From NCBI RefSeq assembly GCF_001673535.1, contig NZ_LZLY01000021.1, positions 36,134 through 100,133 of the forward strand: DNA of 64,000 bases, given 5' to 3'. Made by a program: the position numbers and the translations under genes. Position 1 is the first letter of the stretch; each line of letters opens with the position of its first letter. The notes below the pieces were generated by a model, which saw nothing but the letters and a program-made list of their open reading frames with translations, searched no databases and had not been told where the DNA came from. The stretch comes from Mycobacterium sp. 1081908.1 (lineage in GTDB: Bacteria > Actinomycetota > Actinomycetes > Mycobacteriales > Mycobacteriaceae). Shown piece after piece: positions 10,980 through 18,300 of this stretch.

Positions 10980-11348
10980 TCAGGCGCGGTCGTGGAGAGT
11001 GACCTGGTAGCCGTCGGGGTCGGCGAAGGTGAACGTCCGCCCGAAGGGGCCGTCGATCGGTGCGGAGACGATGGTGTGACCGTCGGCGACGAGAGCGTCG
11101 TGAATGGCCTGAACGTCTGTGGCATGGAGCCAGATCGCGGCACCGATGCCGGGCTGTGCGACGGATCCGAGATCGGTGCCGGGAACGACGTCGCGCAGTG
11201 CGAACGCGATCGGCTTCGTCTGGAAGACGACGGCGTGCGGAGGCCCGGCCTGCGAGCGGACCAGTCCGAGGTACTGCTCGTAGAACGCCTGCGAAGCGTC
11301 GAGGTCGCGCGCCTGCAGCGAGATGAAATCGGGGCCGGTGGCGGGCAT
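10980..11348 (-). CDS. VOC (glyoxalase/bleomycin-resistance fold) protein
   Basis: 122 residues with one pair of beta-alpha-beta-beta-beta units: DFISLQARDLDASQAFYEQYLG at the start and FADPDGYQVTLHDRA at the end, the usual VOC ends that carry metal ligands. The start is ATG 11348, with GGAG 8 bases upstream. It is divergent from the marR gene and shares an intergenic region with two palindromic operators, so it is the probable target of that regulator. It may be a detoxification or resistance protein; substrate unknown. Confidence 0.85.
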   Translation of the reverse strand: MPATGPDFISLQARDLDASQAFYEQYLGLVRSQAGPPHAVVFQTKPIAFALRDVVPGTDLGSVAQPGIGAAIWLHATDVQAIHDALVADGHTIVSAPIDGPFGRTFTFADPDGYQVTLHDRA

Positions 11349-11370
11349 GACGGTGCTCCTTTCCTCCTCA

Positions 11371-11414
11371 TGTCAGTTTTCTGACACATAGCAATCTATG
11401 TCAGAATGCTGACA
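11371..11414. promoter_or_regulatory. Two MarR-type palindromic operators
   Basis: Two identical 6-base palindromic arms, TGTCAG-N4-CTGACA, occur at 11371-11386 and 11399-11414. Their centres are 28 bases apart. The second runs into the A of the marR start codon. The pair lies between the divergent VOC and marR genes, where a MarR dimer would control both. Confidence 0.8.
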
Positions 11415-11872
11415 TGAGTCAAGATGGCGCCGGTGTCGACCTGGAGACGTCACTGGGCTACCTGCTGAAAGAAGCGTCGAGCGTCCTTCGCGCCGCGATG
11501 GAAGAGGTGCTGCGCCCACTCGGTCTGAGCGTCACGCAGTACTCCTGCCTAGAGCTGCTGGCTCAACGCCCGGGCCTGTCGAACTCCGAGCTCGCCCGGG
11601 GCGCGTTCGTGACACGGCAGTCGATGAATGTGGTGCTCCAGGGTCTGGAACGAGACGGCTACGTGACCAGGCCCGCGGAGGCACCCGTCGGCAAGGTTCT
11701 TCCCACGCGGCTCACCCCTCGCGGCCGACGGAGCCTGGAGAAGGCGACCGTAGCCGTCCGATCCGTCGAGCTACGAATGCTGACCGGCATGACCGATGCC
11801 GAGCAGTCCAACGCTTTCCGGATCCTGCAGCGCATGATCCATTCCCTGCGCGACGGCAACGACGGCGCATAG
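11414..11872 (+). CDS. MarR-family transcriptional regulator
   Basis: 152 residues with the MarR winged-helix fold: N-terminal dimer helix, LSVTQYSCLELLAQRPGLSNSELARGAFVTRQSMNVVLQ as helix-turn-helix (about residues 35-75), the wing with DGYVTRPAEAPVGKVLPTRLTPRGR, and a C-terminal dimerisation helix. No cysteine pair suggests a redox switch. ATG 11414 has no Shine-Dalgarno and starts within the last base of an operator, so the mRNA is probably leaderless and self-repressed. It is divergent to the VOC gene. Confidence 0.9.
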   Translation: MSQDGAGVDLETSLGYLLKEASSVLRAAMEEVLRPLGLSVTQYSCLELLAQRPGLSNSELARGAFVTRQSMNVVLQGLERDGYVTRPAEAPVGKVLPTRLTPRGRRSLEKATVAVRSVELRMLTGMTDAEQSNAFRILQRMIHSLRDGNDGA

Positions 11873-11935
11873 CCGGTTCTCGGGCCAGACCCCGACACCC
11901 TTGCGGCGGACGGCGCGGGATTGAATGATCGCGAG

Positions 11936-12313
11936 ATGAACCAGGCGCTGTGGATCGTTGCGATCGTCCTCGCGGTCGCATTCGTCGGGAGCGGGCTGTT
12001 GAAACTGGTTCGCACCAAGGACCAATTGGTGGGCTCGGGGTTCGGGTGGGCGGAGGACTACAGCCCGTCGGCGATCCGGCTCATCGGGGTCGCCGAGATC
12101 CTCGGCGCGATCGGGCTGATCGTGCCGGCCCTGGTGCACATCGCGCCAATCCTGGTGCCGCTGGCCGCGGTTGGGCTCGCGGCGGTGATGATCGGCGCCG
12201 CCGTGGTGCACGCCCGGCGCAAGGAGACACCGTTTGTCGCGATGAACGCGGTGCTGCTGGCGCTCGCCGTCTTCGTCGCGTGGGGCCGCTTCGGACCCTA
12301 TCCGCTCACCTAG
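11936..12313 (+). CDS. DoxX-like integral membrane protein
   Basis: 125 residues with four hydrophobic segments (about 4-20, 43-62, 67-90 and 100-118) and the family pattern FVGSGLLKLV, then RLIGVAEILGAIGLI. DoxX-like proteins are small inner-membrane proteins, some linked to oxidative stress. ATG 11936 is preferred over an in-frame TTG at 11921; neither has a strong ribosome site. The stop abuts the stop of the convergent AhpD-like gene without a spare base. Confidence 0.75.
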   Translation: MNQALWIVAIVLAVAFVGSGLLKLVRTKDQLVGSGFGWAEDYSPSAIRLIGVAEILGAIGLIVPALVHIAPILVPLAAVGLAAVMIGAAVVHARRKETPFVAMNAVLLALAVFVAWGRFGPYPLT

Positions 12314-12880
12314 TCACTCAGGCTTGGTGCTGTCGACCTGATCCTGGGTGTATTCGATGACGGGCGGCGACTCGCCGTAGACGTCGAGGGTGTGGATGAA
12401 GCGGTGCACGCCCATCACCCCGGCGCAAGTGAACCCCAGCTCGATGATCTGCGCGGCGGTGAAGTGCTCCCCCAGCCGCTTGTAGAACTCGTCGTCCATG
12501 GCGTGATGGTCGGACGAAAGCAAGTCGAGGAACTCGACGGCCATCTGCTCCTGCGGGGTGAGGTCGCCATGACCCGGGGCGAGCAGGCAGGCGACGTCCT
12601 CGTCGGTGATCGAGTCGTGCTTGCGCGACTGACTGCAGGGTTCGCACTCGCCGAGTTGGGCGCTGCGGATGCGCAGCAGCTCCAGGATGCGGCCGCCGAG
12701 CAGCGTGCCGGCACCCAGGTGGTGTCTGGCCATGTCGACCTGTTCGAGTTGTGCGCTGCGATACGCGAATATCTGCAGCGGCACCGGGGTCGCGTAGAGA
12801 CCCGCGGCGACACCGGCCTCCACGATCTCGCGGGAGCGCGAGCTCAGCTCTTCCATTGGGATTGGCGCAATACGCGGCAT
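12314..12880 (-). CDS. AhpD-like carboxymuconolactone decarboxylase family protein
   Basis: 188 residues of the AhpD/CMD fold. The redox pair is C79-x-x-C82 in LGECEPCSQSRKH. In AhpD a histidine follows the second cysteine by four residues; here that place is Arg86 and the nearest histidine is His88, so peroxidase chemistry by the classic mechanism is uncertain. A TAGCCT hexamer ends 5 bases before the ATG, suggesting a leaderless transcript. Divergent from a short-chain dehydrogenase gene. Confidence 0.8.
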   Translation of the reverse strand: MPRIAPIPMEELSSRSREIVEAGVAAGLYATPVPLQIFAYRSAQLEQVDMARHHLGAGTLLGGRILELLRIRSAQLGECEPCSQSRKHDSITDEDVACLLAPGHGDLTPQEQMAVEFLDLLSSDHHAMDDEFYKRLGEHFTAAQIIELGFTCAGVMGVHRFIHTLDVYGESPPVIEYTQDQVDSTKPE

Positions 12881-12937
12881 AAATCAGGCTAACTTTCTTG
12901 TGCGAGGCCGAAAAGCCCCGATGGTTGGGAGAACTCG

Positions 12938-13726
12938 ATGTCCAGACTTGCCGACAAGGTCGCGATAGTCACCGGCGGTGCGGGCGGAATCGGTGCGGCG
13001 ACGGCGCACGAATTGGCCCGCGAGGGCGCCGCCGTCGCCGTGGTCGACGTCGACGAGGCGAGGGCCGCCGGGGTCGCCGACGAGATCCGTCGCATGGGGG
13101 CCCGCGCGATCGCGCTCGGCGCGGATCTCGCGCGGGAGGCGACGGCGCGAGACGTGGTGGAATCGACGGTGGCGGAGTTCGGCCGCGTCGACGTGCTGCA
13201 CAACAACGCTGCCCTGACCGCCAGCGACTTCCTGTCGCGGGACACCACGGTCACCGAAATGTCGCCGGACGTGTGGCAGCGATCCCTGGAGGTCAACCTC
13301 GGCAGCCAGCTGCTGATGTGCAAGTACGTGGTCCCCGAAATGCGAAGGGGCGGAGGGGGTTCCATTGTCAACATGTCGTCGGGGGCCGCGCTGAAAGGCG
13401 ACCGCACCCGCCTGGCCTACGGCGTCTCGAAGGCCGGGGTGCACACCCTGACGATGTACGTCGCGACCAGCGAGGGCAAGGCCGGCGTGCGGGCCAACAC
13501 GATCGTGCCCGGGCTGATCGTCACCGACGCCGTTCGCGGGCACCTGTCCGAGGAGATCATCGGCCGCCTCGGCCGGGCCACGCTGACGCCGTACCTCGGG
13601 GAGCCGCGCGACGTCGCCGATCTCGTCGTGTTCCTGGCTTCGGACGCGTCGCGCTACATCACCGGGCAGATGATCGCGATCGACGGCGGGATGTCCGCTC
13701 ACGTCGGCCTCGACACCGGCGACTGA
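12938..13726 (+). CDS. Short-chain dehydrogenase/reductase
   Basis: 262-residue classical SDR. Cofactor motif TGGAGGIG (about residues 13-20), acidic VDVDE after strand 2 favouring NAD(H), NNAA at about 88-91, catalytic Ser in MSSGAALKGD with the Y-x-x-x-K as YGVSK, and the C-terminal YITGQMIAIDGG. The start is ATG 12938, with GGGAG 8 bases upstream. Substrate unknown; the neighbours (AhpD-like, second SDR, epimerase, TetR) suggest a catabolic or lipid role, which is inference. Confidence 0.88.
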   Translation: MSRLADKVAIVTGGAGGIGAATAHELAREGAAVAVVDVDEARAAGVADEIRRMGARAIALGADLAREATARDVVESTVAEFGRVDVLHNNAALTASDFLSRDTTVTEMSPDVWQRSLEVNLGSQLLMCKYVVPEMRRGGGGSIVNMSSGAALKGDRTRLAYGVSKAGVHTLTMYVATSEGKAGVRANTIVPGLIVTDAVRGHLSEEIIGRLGRATLTPYLGEPRDVADLVVFLASDASRYITGQMIAIDGGMSAHVGLDTGD

Positions 13727-13754
13727 TGTTGTGCGTCGTGAGTTCGGTTCTCGC

Positions 13755-13811
13755 CGAGATCGACGCTGGCGCGAAAAAGTGCGAGTGGCCGCCGCGCTAG
13801 CGTCGATCTCG
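13755..13811. terminator. Stem-loop between convergent genes
   Basis: Arms at 13755-13771 and 13795-13811 pair over 17 bases with one G-U wobble (core GAGATCGACGCTGGCG against CGCTAGCGTCGATCTC), enclosing a 23-base loop. It lies in the 128-base gap between convergent dehydrogenase genes, as expected for a bidirectional terminator. It has no T-tract. Confidence 0.6.
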
Positions 13812-13854
13812 CTGTCGGAAGCGCCCGATTGGCGCCCTTGTGGCCGCGCCACGC

Positions 13855-14667
13855 TCAGCCGCTCGTCGGACCGAGCGCGTACGCGCCGGTCTCCGGATGG
13901 TGATACCAGCCGCTGGCGGCGTGGGTGCCGCCGTCGACGTGGATCGTTTGACCGGTGATGTAGCTGGACATCTCGGATGCGAGAAAGACTGCCGCACCGG
14001 CCATTTCGTCGACATGGCCGGCCCGCCCCATCGGCACCGTCAGGCCGAATCGCTGTTCGGAGCCGGGCGGCGCGATCTCCCGGATGCCTTCGGTCATGGT
14101 GATGTCGGGCGCCAGCGCGTTGACCCGGATGCCGTGCGGGGCCAGCTCGAGCGCGGCGGTCTTGGTGTAGTTGATGACGCCGGCCTTGGCCGCCGCGTAC
14201 GTCGCGTAGCCGGGCGCGGCGCGCACGCCCTCGATCGAGGTGACGCTGATGACGCTGCCGGGCAGCTTCTGTTCGACGAGGACGCGCGCCACCCGCTGCG
14301 TGCACAGGTAGACGTGGCGCAGGTTCGACTTGTACAGCGCGTCCCAACCGTTCTCGCTGGTGTCGAGGATCCCCGACCAGAACACCCCGCCGGCGTTGTT
14401 GACCAGGATCGTCACCGTCCCAAGCTCGGCGGAGGTCTGCGCCAGCGCGGCGTCCACCGCGGCGCTGTCCCGCACGTCGACGGTGAGACCCAGCGCGCCG
14501 ATCTCGTCGGCGGCCGAGGCGCATGAGTCGGGGTTGCGTTCCCAGATCGCGACACGGGCGCCGAAGGCCTTCAGCCCCGCCGCGATGCCGCGGCCGATGC
14601 CCGCGCCGCCGCCCGTGACGACCGCGACGCGGTCGGTCAGAAGCACGCTGGACGGATCGAGTGTCAT
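13855..14667 (-). CDS. Short-chain dehydrogenase/reductase
   Basis: 270-residue classical SDR: TGGGAGIGRGIA cofactor loop, NNAGG, catalytic Ser in SVTSIEG and Y-x-x-x-K as YAAAK, then YITGQTIHVDGGTHAASGWY. The start is ATG 14667; TATAGT at 14675-14680 ends 7 bases before it, a good leaderless promoter. Divergent from the epimerase gene across an unusually AT-rich stretch (14668-14750) that may hold the binding site of the nearby TetR protein. Substrate unknown. Confidence 0.88.
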   Translation of the reverse strand: MTLDPSSVLLTDRVAVVTGGGAGIGRGIAAGLKAFGARVAIWERNPDSCASAADEIGALGLTVDVRDSAAVDAALAQTSAELGTVTILVNNAGGVFWSGILDTSENGWDALYKSNLRHVYLCTQRVARVLVEQKLPGSVISVTSIEGVRAAPGYATYAAAKAGVINYTKTAALELAPHGIRVNALAPDITMTEGIREIAPPGSEQRFGLTVPMGRAGHVDEMAGAAVFLASEMSSYITGQTIHVDGGTHAASGWYHHPETGAYALGPTSG

Positions 14668-14750
14668 GACGATGACTATAGAATATCTCCACGTCAAGGT
14701 TTACGGTCTGTACTGAATATGTTCGATATGTAATGCACGGGAGGGCCGCC

Positions 14751-15740
14751 ATGGCCAGCACGATCTTCGTCACCGGCGCGACCGGGCAGACCGGCGGCAA
14801 CGTGTGCCAGCAGCTGATCGAGCGCGGCGACCGCGTTCGCGCGCTGGTGCGCGAGCCCGACGACGCCGCGGCGCTGGCCGGGATCGGCGTCGAACTGGTC
14901 AAGGGCGACATCACCGACGCCGACGACGTGCTCGCCGCGGCGAAGGGCGCCGAGGCGGCCATCCACTGCGCCGCGCTGCTGGGCGGCGCGAGCCAGGACC
15001 TCGACGACTTCAAGGCCGTCAACACCGTCGGCACCACGAACGTCCTGGACGCGGCCAAGGCCCACGGCATGCGCCGGGTGGTCGCGCTGAGCACCGCCAC
15101 GTTCCTGGACCTGAGCACCGGCGTCGATTTCGAAGAGGCGCCCGTGCTGAAGAACCCGCCGGGTGACCCCTACACCGTCACCAAGCTGGCCGCCTTCCTC
15201 GAGGCGCACCGGCGCGCGGCCGCGGGCGACGACGTGCTGACGTGCCACCCCGGCGCGATCTTCGGGCCCGGCCTGGTGGTCGCGCGCGCCCTGCACCGCA
15301 CCAGCTTCAACCGGGTGTTGCTGGCCGGCATGCGCGGAAAGATCAAGCGCTATCTGGCTTTTCCCGTGACCTGGGTGGCGGGGGCGGACGTCGCGAAGGG
15401 TTCGATTGCGGCGCTGGACAAGGGGGTGGCCGGGGAGCGCTACCTGCTGGTCGGCCGTCCGGAGGACACCTTCAGCACCGCCGGCGGCATCAACCGCGCC
15501 TGCGAGATCGCCGGAATCGACCACCGCGTCGAGGATCTCGACTACCGCAGCGACCCCGAGGCATTGACCGCCGAGTTCGGGCCCACCCTGATGGCGATCG
15601 CGAAGGCCGCGGCAAAGAGCGAGCGCAAGCCCCGGGCGACCGACAACCTGACCACCCGGCGGCTCGGTTATGCGCCGATGTCCTTCGATGACGGCCTACG
15701 GCTGCTGATCTCATGGCTGCGCGAGCTCGGCAAGCTGTAG
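14751..15740 (+). CDS. NAD-dependent epimerase/dehydratase family protein
   Basis: Extended SDR of 329 residues. TGATGQTGGNV is the cofactor motif at the N-terminus; the catalytic tyrosine lies in DPYTVTKLAAFLEAHRRAA (Y-x-x-x-K as YTVTK), similar to 3-beta-hydroxysteroid dehydrogenase-like members. ATG 14751 is preferred over ATG 14733 because GGGAGG precedes it at the right distance. Its last 28 bases overlap the TetR gene, so the two form an operon. Confidence 0.85.
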   Translation: MASTIFVTGATGQTGGNVCQQLIERGDRVRALVREPDDAAALAGIGVELVKGDITDADDVLAAAKGAEAAIHCAALLGGASQDLDDFKAVNTVGTTNVLDAAKAHGMRRVVALSTATFLDLSTGVDFEEAPVLKNPPGDPYTVTKLAAFLEAHRRAAAGDDVLTCHPGAIFGPGLVVARALHRTSFNRVLLAGMRGKIKRYLAFPVTWVAGADVAKGSIAALDKGVAGERYLLVGRPEDTFSTAGGINRACEIAGIDHRVEDLDYRSDPEALTAEFGPTLMAIAKAAAKSERKPRATDNLTTRRLGYAPMSFDDGLRLLISWLRELGKL

Positions 15741-16291
15741 GCGTCGCCGTCGGGGATCTGTCCGATCGGATCCTCGACGCGGCCCAGCGGCTGGTGTTCC
15801 GGACGGGCGCCCGGAGGATGTCGCTGTCGGACGTGGCGACCCTGGCCGGGGTTTCGCGTCCCACCATCTACCGCTATTTCGCGTCCAAGGAAGAGCTAAC
15901 CGACGCGCTGGGATCCCGGGAGCGCCGCCGCTTCGCCGACGCGATGGACGACGCGATGTCCGGGGTGGTCGGCGTCGCCCGGCTGGAGGCCGCGGTCGAC
16001 GTCGTCGCGACCTTCGTCGAGGCCCAGCCGCCCGGGCGGCTGCTCGACCTGGAGCCGACGTTCGCCCACGACCAGATGGCCCGCGCGCTGCCGATGCTCG
16101 CCGACGGGCTGGTGGCGGTCTTGCGGCGCTGCGCCCGCGAGGGCGCCCTCTCCCCGGCGGTGGGCCCGCGCGACCTCGCCGGCGCGATCGCGCGGACCGC
16201 GTTGAGCCACTACATATTTCCGGATGCCGACCGCGCGGCCGTGCGCCGGGAGATTCGGGCCGCAGCCGGCCTTCCCGCTCAGCCCAGCTGA
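15713..16291 (+). CDS. TetR-family transcriptional regulator
   Basis: 192 residues. The N-terminal helix-turn-helix is clear: MSLSDVATLAGVSRPTIYRYFASKEELTDALG (about residues 36-68). The C-terminal part is a helical ligand domain without close resemblance to a known type. The ATG is inside the end of the epimerase gene, so it is translated with it and probably represses the 14.7 kb divergent promoter region. It overlaps the convergent oxidase gene by 13 bases. Confidence 0.88.
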   Translation: MAARARQAVGVAVGDLSDRILDAAQRLVFRTGARRMSLSDVATLAGVSRPTIYRYFASKEELTDALGSRERRRFADAMDDAMSGVVGVARLEAAVDVVATFVEAQPPGRLLDLEPTFAHDQMARALPMLADGLVAVLRRCAREGALSPAVGPRDLAGAIARTALSHYIFPDADRAAVRREIRAAAGLPAQPS

Positions 16292-16809
16292 AACTTGGTG
16301 GCGCCGAACGGTTCCGACGTGCCGAGCGCGAAAACCGTCGACGCCTTGACCCGATAGACGTGCCACGGCGGCGGACCGGCCGACGGCGCGCTGAACTCCG
16401 CCGTGAGCGCGTCGCCCGCCACCTCGCAGGGCCATCCGTCGTGGACGAAAACGGCTGCGACGGAAGCAAGTTCGCCGGCGTCGGTGACCCGCTCGGCGGT
16501 GCCCTCGACCACGAGGTCGAACGGCTCGGTGGCGACGCTGAGCACGCATCGGGGATCGCGCGCCAGGTTCCGCGACTTGCGGGTCGCAAGCCCGGAGCTG
16601 AAGTACCAACTCCCGCCGCACCGAACCACCCCGACGGCCATGACGTGCGGGCTGCCGTCGGGATCGATCGTGCTCAGCCAGACTGTGTGGCGATGCGGGC
16701 CGCCGGTGCCCGGCGCCTGCGGCAGCTCACCGTCCAGTACCGCCCGGACGCGGTCCCATTCGATCGGCGGTGTGCCGTACCCGTCGAGATTGCGCTCTGT
16801 GATCGTCAT
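16279..16809 (-). CDS. Pyridoxamine 5'-phosphate oxidase-like flavin protein
   Basis: 176 residues with the FMN/F420-binding split-barrel pattern: HTVWLSTIDPDGSPHVMAVGVV, then WYFSSGLATRKSRNLARDPRCVLSVAT and VVEGTAERV. The RKSRNLARDP segment is typical of the F420-dependent group in actinobacteria. It ends with VFALGTSEPFGATKF. Reaction unknown; probable reduction of a small molecule. It stands between a convergent TetR gene and a codirectional NUDIX gene. Confidence 0.82.
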   Translation of the reverse strand: MTITERNLDGYGTPPIEWDRVRAVLDGELPQAPGTGGPHRHTVWLSTIDPDGSPHVMAVGVVRCGGSWYFSSGLATRKSRNLARDPRCVLSVATEPFDLVVEGTAERVTDAGELASVAAVFVHDGWPCEVAGDALTAEFSAPSAGPPPWHVYRVKASTVFALGTSEPFGATKFQLG

Positions 16810-16839
16810 ACCAGTATTGACCGACGCGCGACCCGGAAG

Positions 16840-17376
16840 TCATCGCTCGTTCAGCAGGAACAGGCCGTAGGCCGCGATCGACTGCGCGTCCACGATCACC
16901 CCGGTGCGCATCATCTCCTCGACGTCCGCGCGCGAGAACCATTCGCTGTGCATGTCCTGTTCCTCGTGCTCGCGGTCCGCCTCGCCCTCGACGATGCCGG
17001 TGGCCAGGAACGCCCAGCCGCGCTGACTCGTCATCCCGGCGGCCACGTCCAGCAGGCCCAGCGCCTCGATCGACGTCGCGCGCAGGCCGGTCTCCTCGCG
17101 CAGCTCCCGCTCGGCCAGCTCGTGCGGGTCGGCCTCCGCGTGATCGGGGGCGCTGCCCTGCGGGAACTCCCAGCGCCGCGCGCCGAGGGGGTAGCGGAAC
17201 TGCTCGACCAGCCGGAAACGGTTGCCGTCGTACGGCATCACCAGCGCGTAGGTCGGCTTGTCGATCACCGAGTAGATGCCGGGGCTGCCGTCCGGGCGGC
17301 GGATCTGGTCCTCACGCACCACCAGCCATCGGTTCCGATAGACCTCGCGGGAAGCGACGCATTCGATGAAGGGCAC
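16840..17376 (-). CDS. NUDIX hydrolase, ADP-ribose pyrophosphatase type
   Basis: Hydrolyses nucleoside diphosphates linked to another group. The full Nudix box is present (about residues 82-104): a Gly, the RELREETGL helix, and the spacing G-x5-E-x7-REUxEExGU. YRNRWLVVRED and VEQFRYPLGARRWEFPQG are typical of the ADP-ribose branch. I place the start at GTG 17376, 178 residues, because GATACT ends 7 bases before it; ATG 17415 or 17433 would extend it with residues unlike the family. Confidence 0.85.
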   Translation of the reverse strand: MPFIECVASREVYRNRWLVVREDQIRRPDGSPGIYSVIDKPTYALVMPYDGNRFRLVEQFRYPLGARRWEFPQGSAPDHAEADPHELAERELREETGLRATSIEALGLLDVAAGMTSQRGWAFLATGIVEGEADREHEEQDMHSEWFSRADVEEMMRTGVIVDAQSIAAYGLFLLNER

Positions 17377-17383
17377 GTCGCCC

Positions 17384-17405
17384 AGTATCACCGGTGCGGT
17401 AGCGT
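17384..17405. promoter_or_regulatory. Back-to-back -10 boxes for NUDIX and SnoaL-like genes
   Basis: Minus-strand GATACT (17384-17389) ends 7 bases before the NUDIX GTG at 17376. Plus-strand TAGCGT (17400-17405) ends 8 bases before the SnoaL-like ATG at 17414. Both spacings fit leaderless transcripts from divergent promoters. Confidence 0.5.
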
Positions 17406-17413
17406 CCCAAGCC

Positions 17414-17785
17414 ATGCCATCCCCCGAAGCCATCACCGAGACCGTCAAGAGCTACCTCGCGCTCGTGGCCGCCGCCAAGACCGACGACATCGTGGCGCTT
17501 TACGCCGACGATGCGACCCTCGAGGACCCCATCGGCGCGGACATCCGCCGCGGCCACGACGCGATCCGCGAGTTCTACGCCGGATTCCAGGACGCCAAGA
17601 AGGACACGGAACTCGTCGAGATCCGGGTCGGTGGCAGCGAAGCCGCGTTCCTGTGGCACCTCACGCTCGACGGCGGCGACAGCCGCAGCCGGCTCTCCCC
17701 GATCTCGACGATGACGTTCGACGAGGACGCGAAAATCACGTCGATGCGGGCGTTCTGGTCACCCTCGGACTTCAAAGTCCTGTAG
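17414..17785 (+). CDS. SnoaL-like / steroid delta-isomerase fold protein
   Basis: 123 residues of the NTF2-like superfamily: VKSYLALVAAAKTDDIVALYADDATLEDPIG, then HDAIREFYAGF, the usual cone-shaped fold of ketosteroid isomerases and SnoaL cyclases. DDATLEDPIG carries the conserved acid near the pocket. The end MRAFWSPSDFKVL is also typical. Its last 27 bases overlap the convergent SRPBCC gene. The ligand is probably a steroid or polyketide-like compound, which is inference. Confidence 0.82.
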   Translation: MPSPEAITETVKSYLALVAAAKTDDIVALYADDATLEDPIGADIRRGHDAIREFYAGFQDAKKDTELVEIRVGGSEAAFLWHLTLDGGDSRSRLSPISTMTFDEDAKITSMRAFWSPSDFKVL

Positions 17786-18244
17786 CGCCTCCGCGGCGCG
17801 CTTGACGCGCCGCAGCGTCTCCTCGATGCCGCGGTTGACCTGACGCCCCCGCGGGACGAGGGCCTCGGCAAGCCTGTTGGCGACCGAGCACCACAGGAAT
17901 TCGAACGACTCGGTGAGCAGGGTGCCGGACGCCGACGGTTCCATCGTGTAGCGCCAGCGGGTTTCCTCGCGGCCGGCGGCGTCGTTGACGGTGGCGAAGC
18001 CGAATTCGCGGCCCCGCTCGGCGGTCTCGATCACCGCCGTCCTGGCCCAGCGCATGCGTCCGAGCCGGTTGTGCCCGCGGAACCGGACGCCCGGGGCCGC
18101 CGCGGTCGCGCCGTCCAGCCACTCGCAGCGGTAGCACTCCGGGCTCCACTCGCCCATCCGCGTCACGTCGGCGACCAGGTCGTAGACGACCTCGGGTGGT
18201 GCGGCGATGTCGATGCTGCCGTGGCCGCGCCGCGGTGTGGGCAT
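17759..18244 (-). CDS. SRPBCC (START-like) lipid-binding family protein
   Basis: 161 residues with the polyketide cyclase/dehydrase pattern: GSIDIAAPPEVVYDLVADVTRMGEWSPEC at the N-terminus and a long C-terminal helix (EETLRRVKRAAEAL). Members bind hydrophobic ligands in a helix-grip cavity. The start is ATG 18244, 6 bases after a minus-strand CATACT. Several homologous single-domain proteins exist in mycobacteria, mostly uncharacterised. Confidence 0.82.
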   Translation of the reverse strand: MPTPRRGHGSIDIAAPPEVVYDLVADVTRMGEWSPECYRCEWLDGATAAAPGVRFRGHNRLGRMRWARTAVIETAERGREFGFATVNDAAGREETRWRYTMEPSASGTLLTESFEFLWCSVANRLAEALVPRGRQVNRGIEETLRRVKRAAEALQDFEVRG

Positions 18245-18250
18245 GGCCCG

Positions 18251-18294
18251 AGTATGGCAGTGGGCTCGTGCGATGCCACCGCGACCGCGATAAT
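18251..18294. promoter_or_regulatory. Divergent leaderless promoters, SRPBCC and channel genes
   Basis: Plus-strand GATAAT (18289-18294) is followed by 6 bases and the channel ATG at 18301. Minus-strand CATACT (18251-18256) is followed by 6 bases and the SRPBCC ATG at 18244. Neither gene has a Shine-Dalgarno. Confidence 0.55.
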
Positions 18295-18300
18295 GCACCG

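Noticed and set aside
14692..14697. TTGACG as -35 for the dehydrogenase at 14667
   Set aside because: Only 11 bases from the TATAGT -10, too short for a sigma-A promoter.
12884..15118. 744-codon minus-strand open frame
   Set aside because: It crosses two dehydrogenase genes and the stem-loop at 13.8 kb in different frames; no coherent domain.
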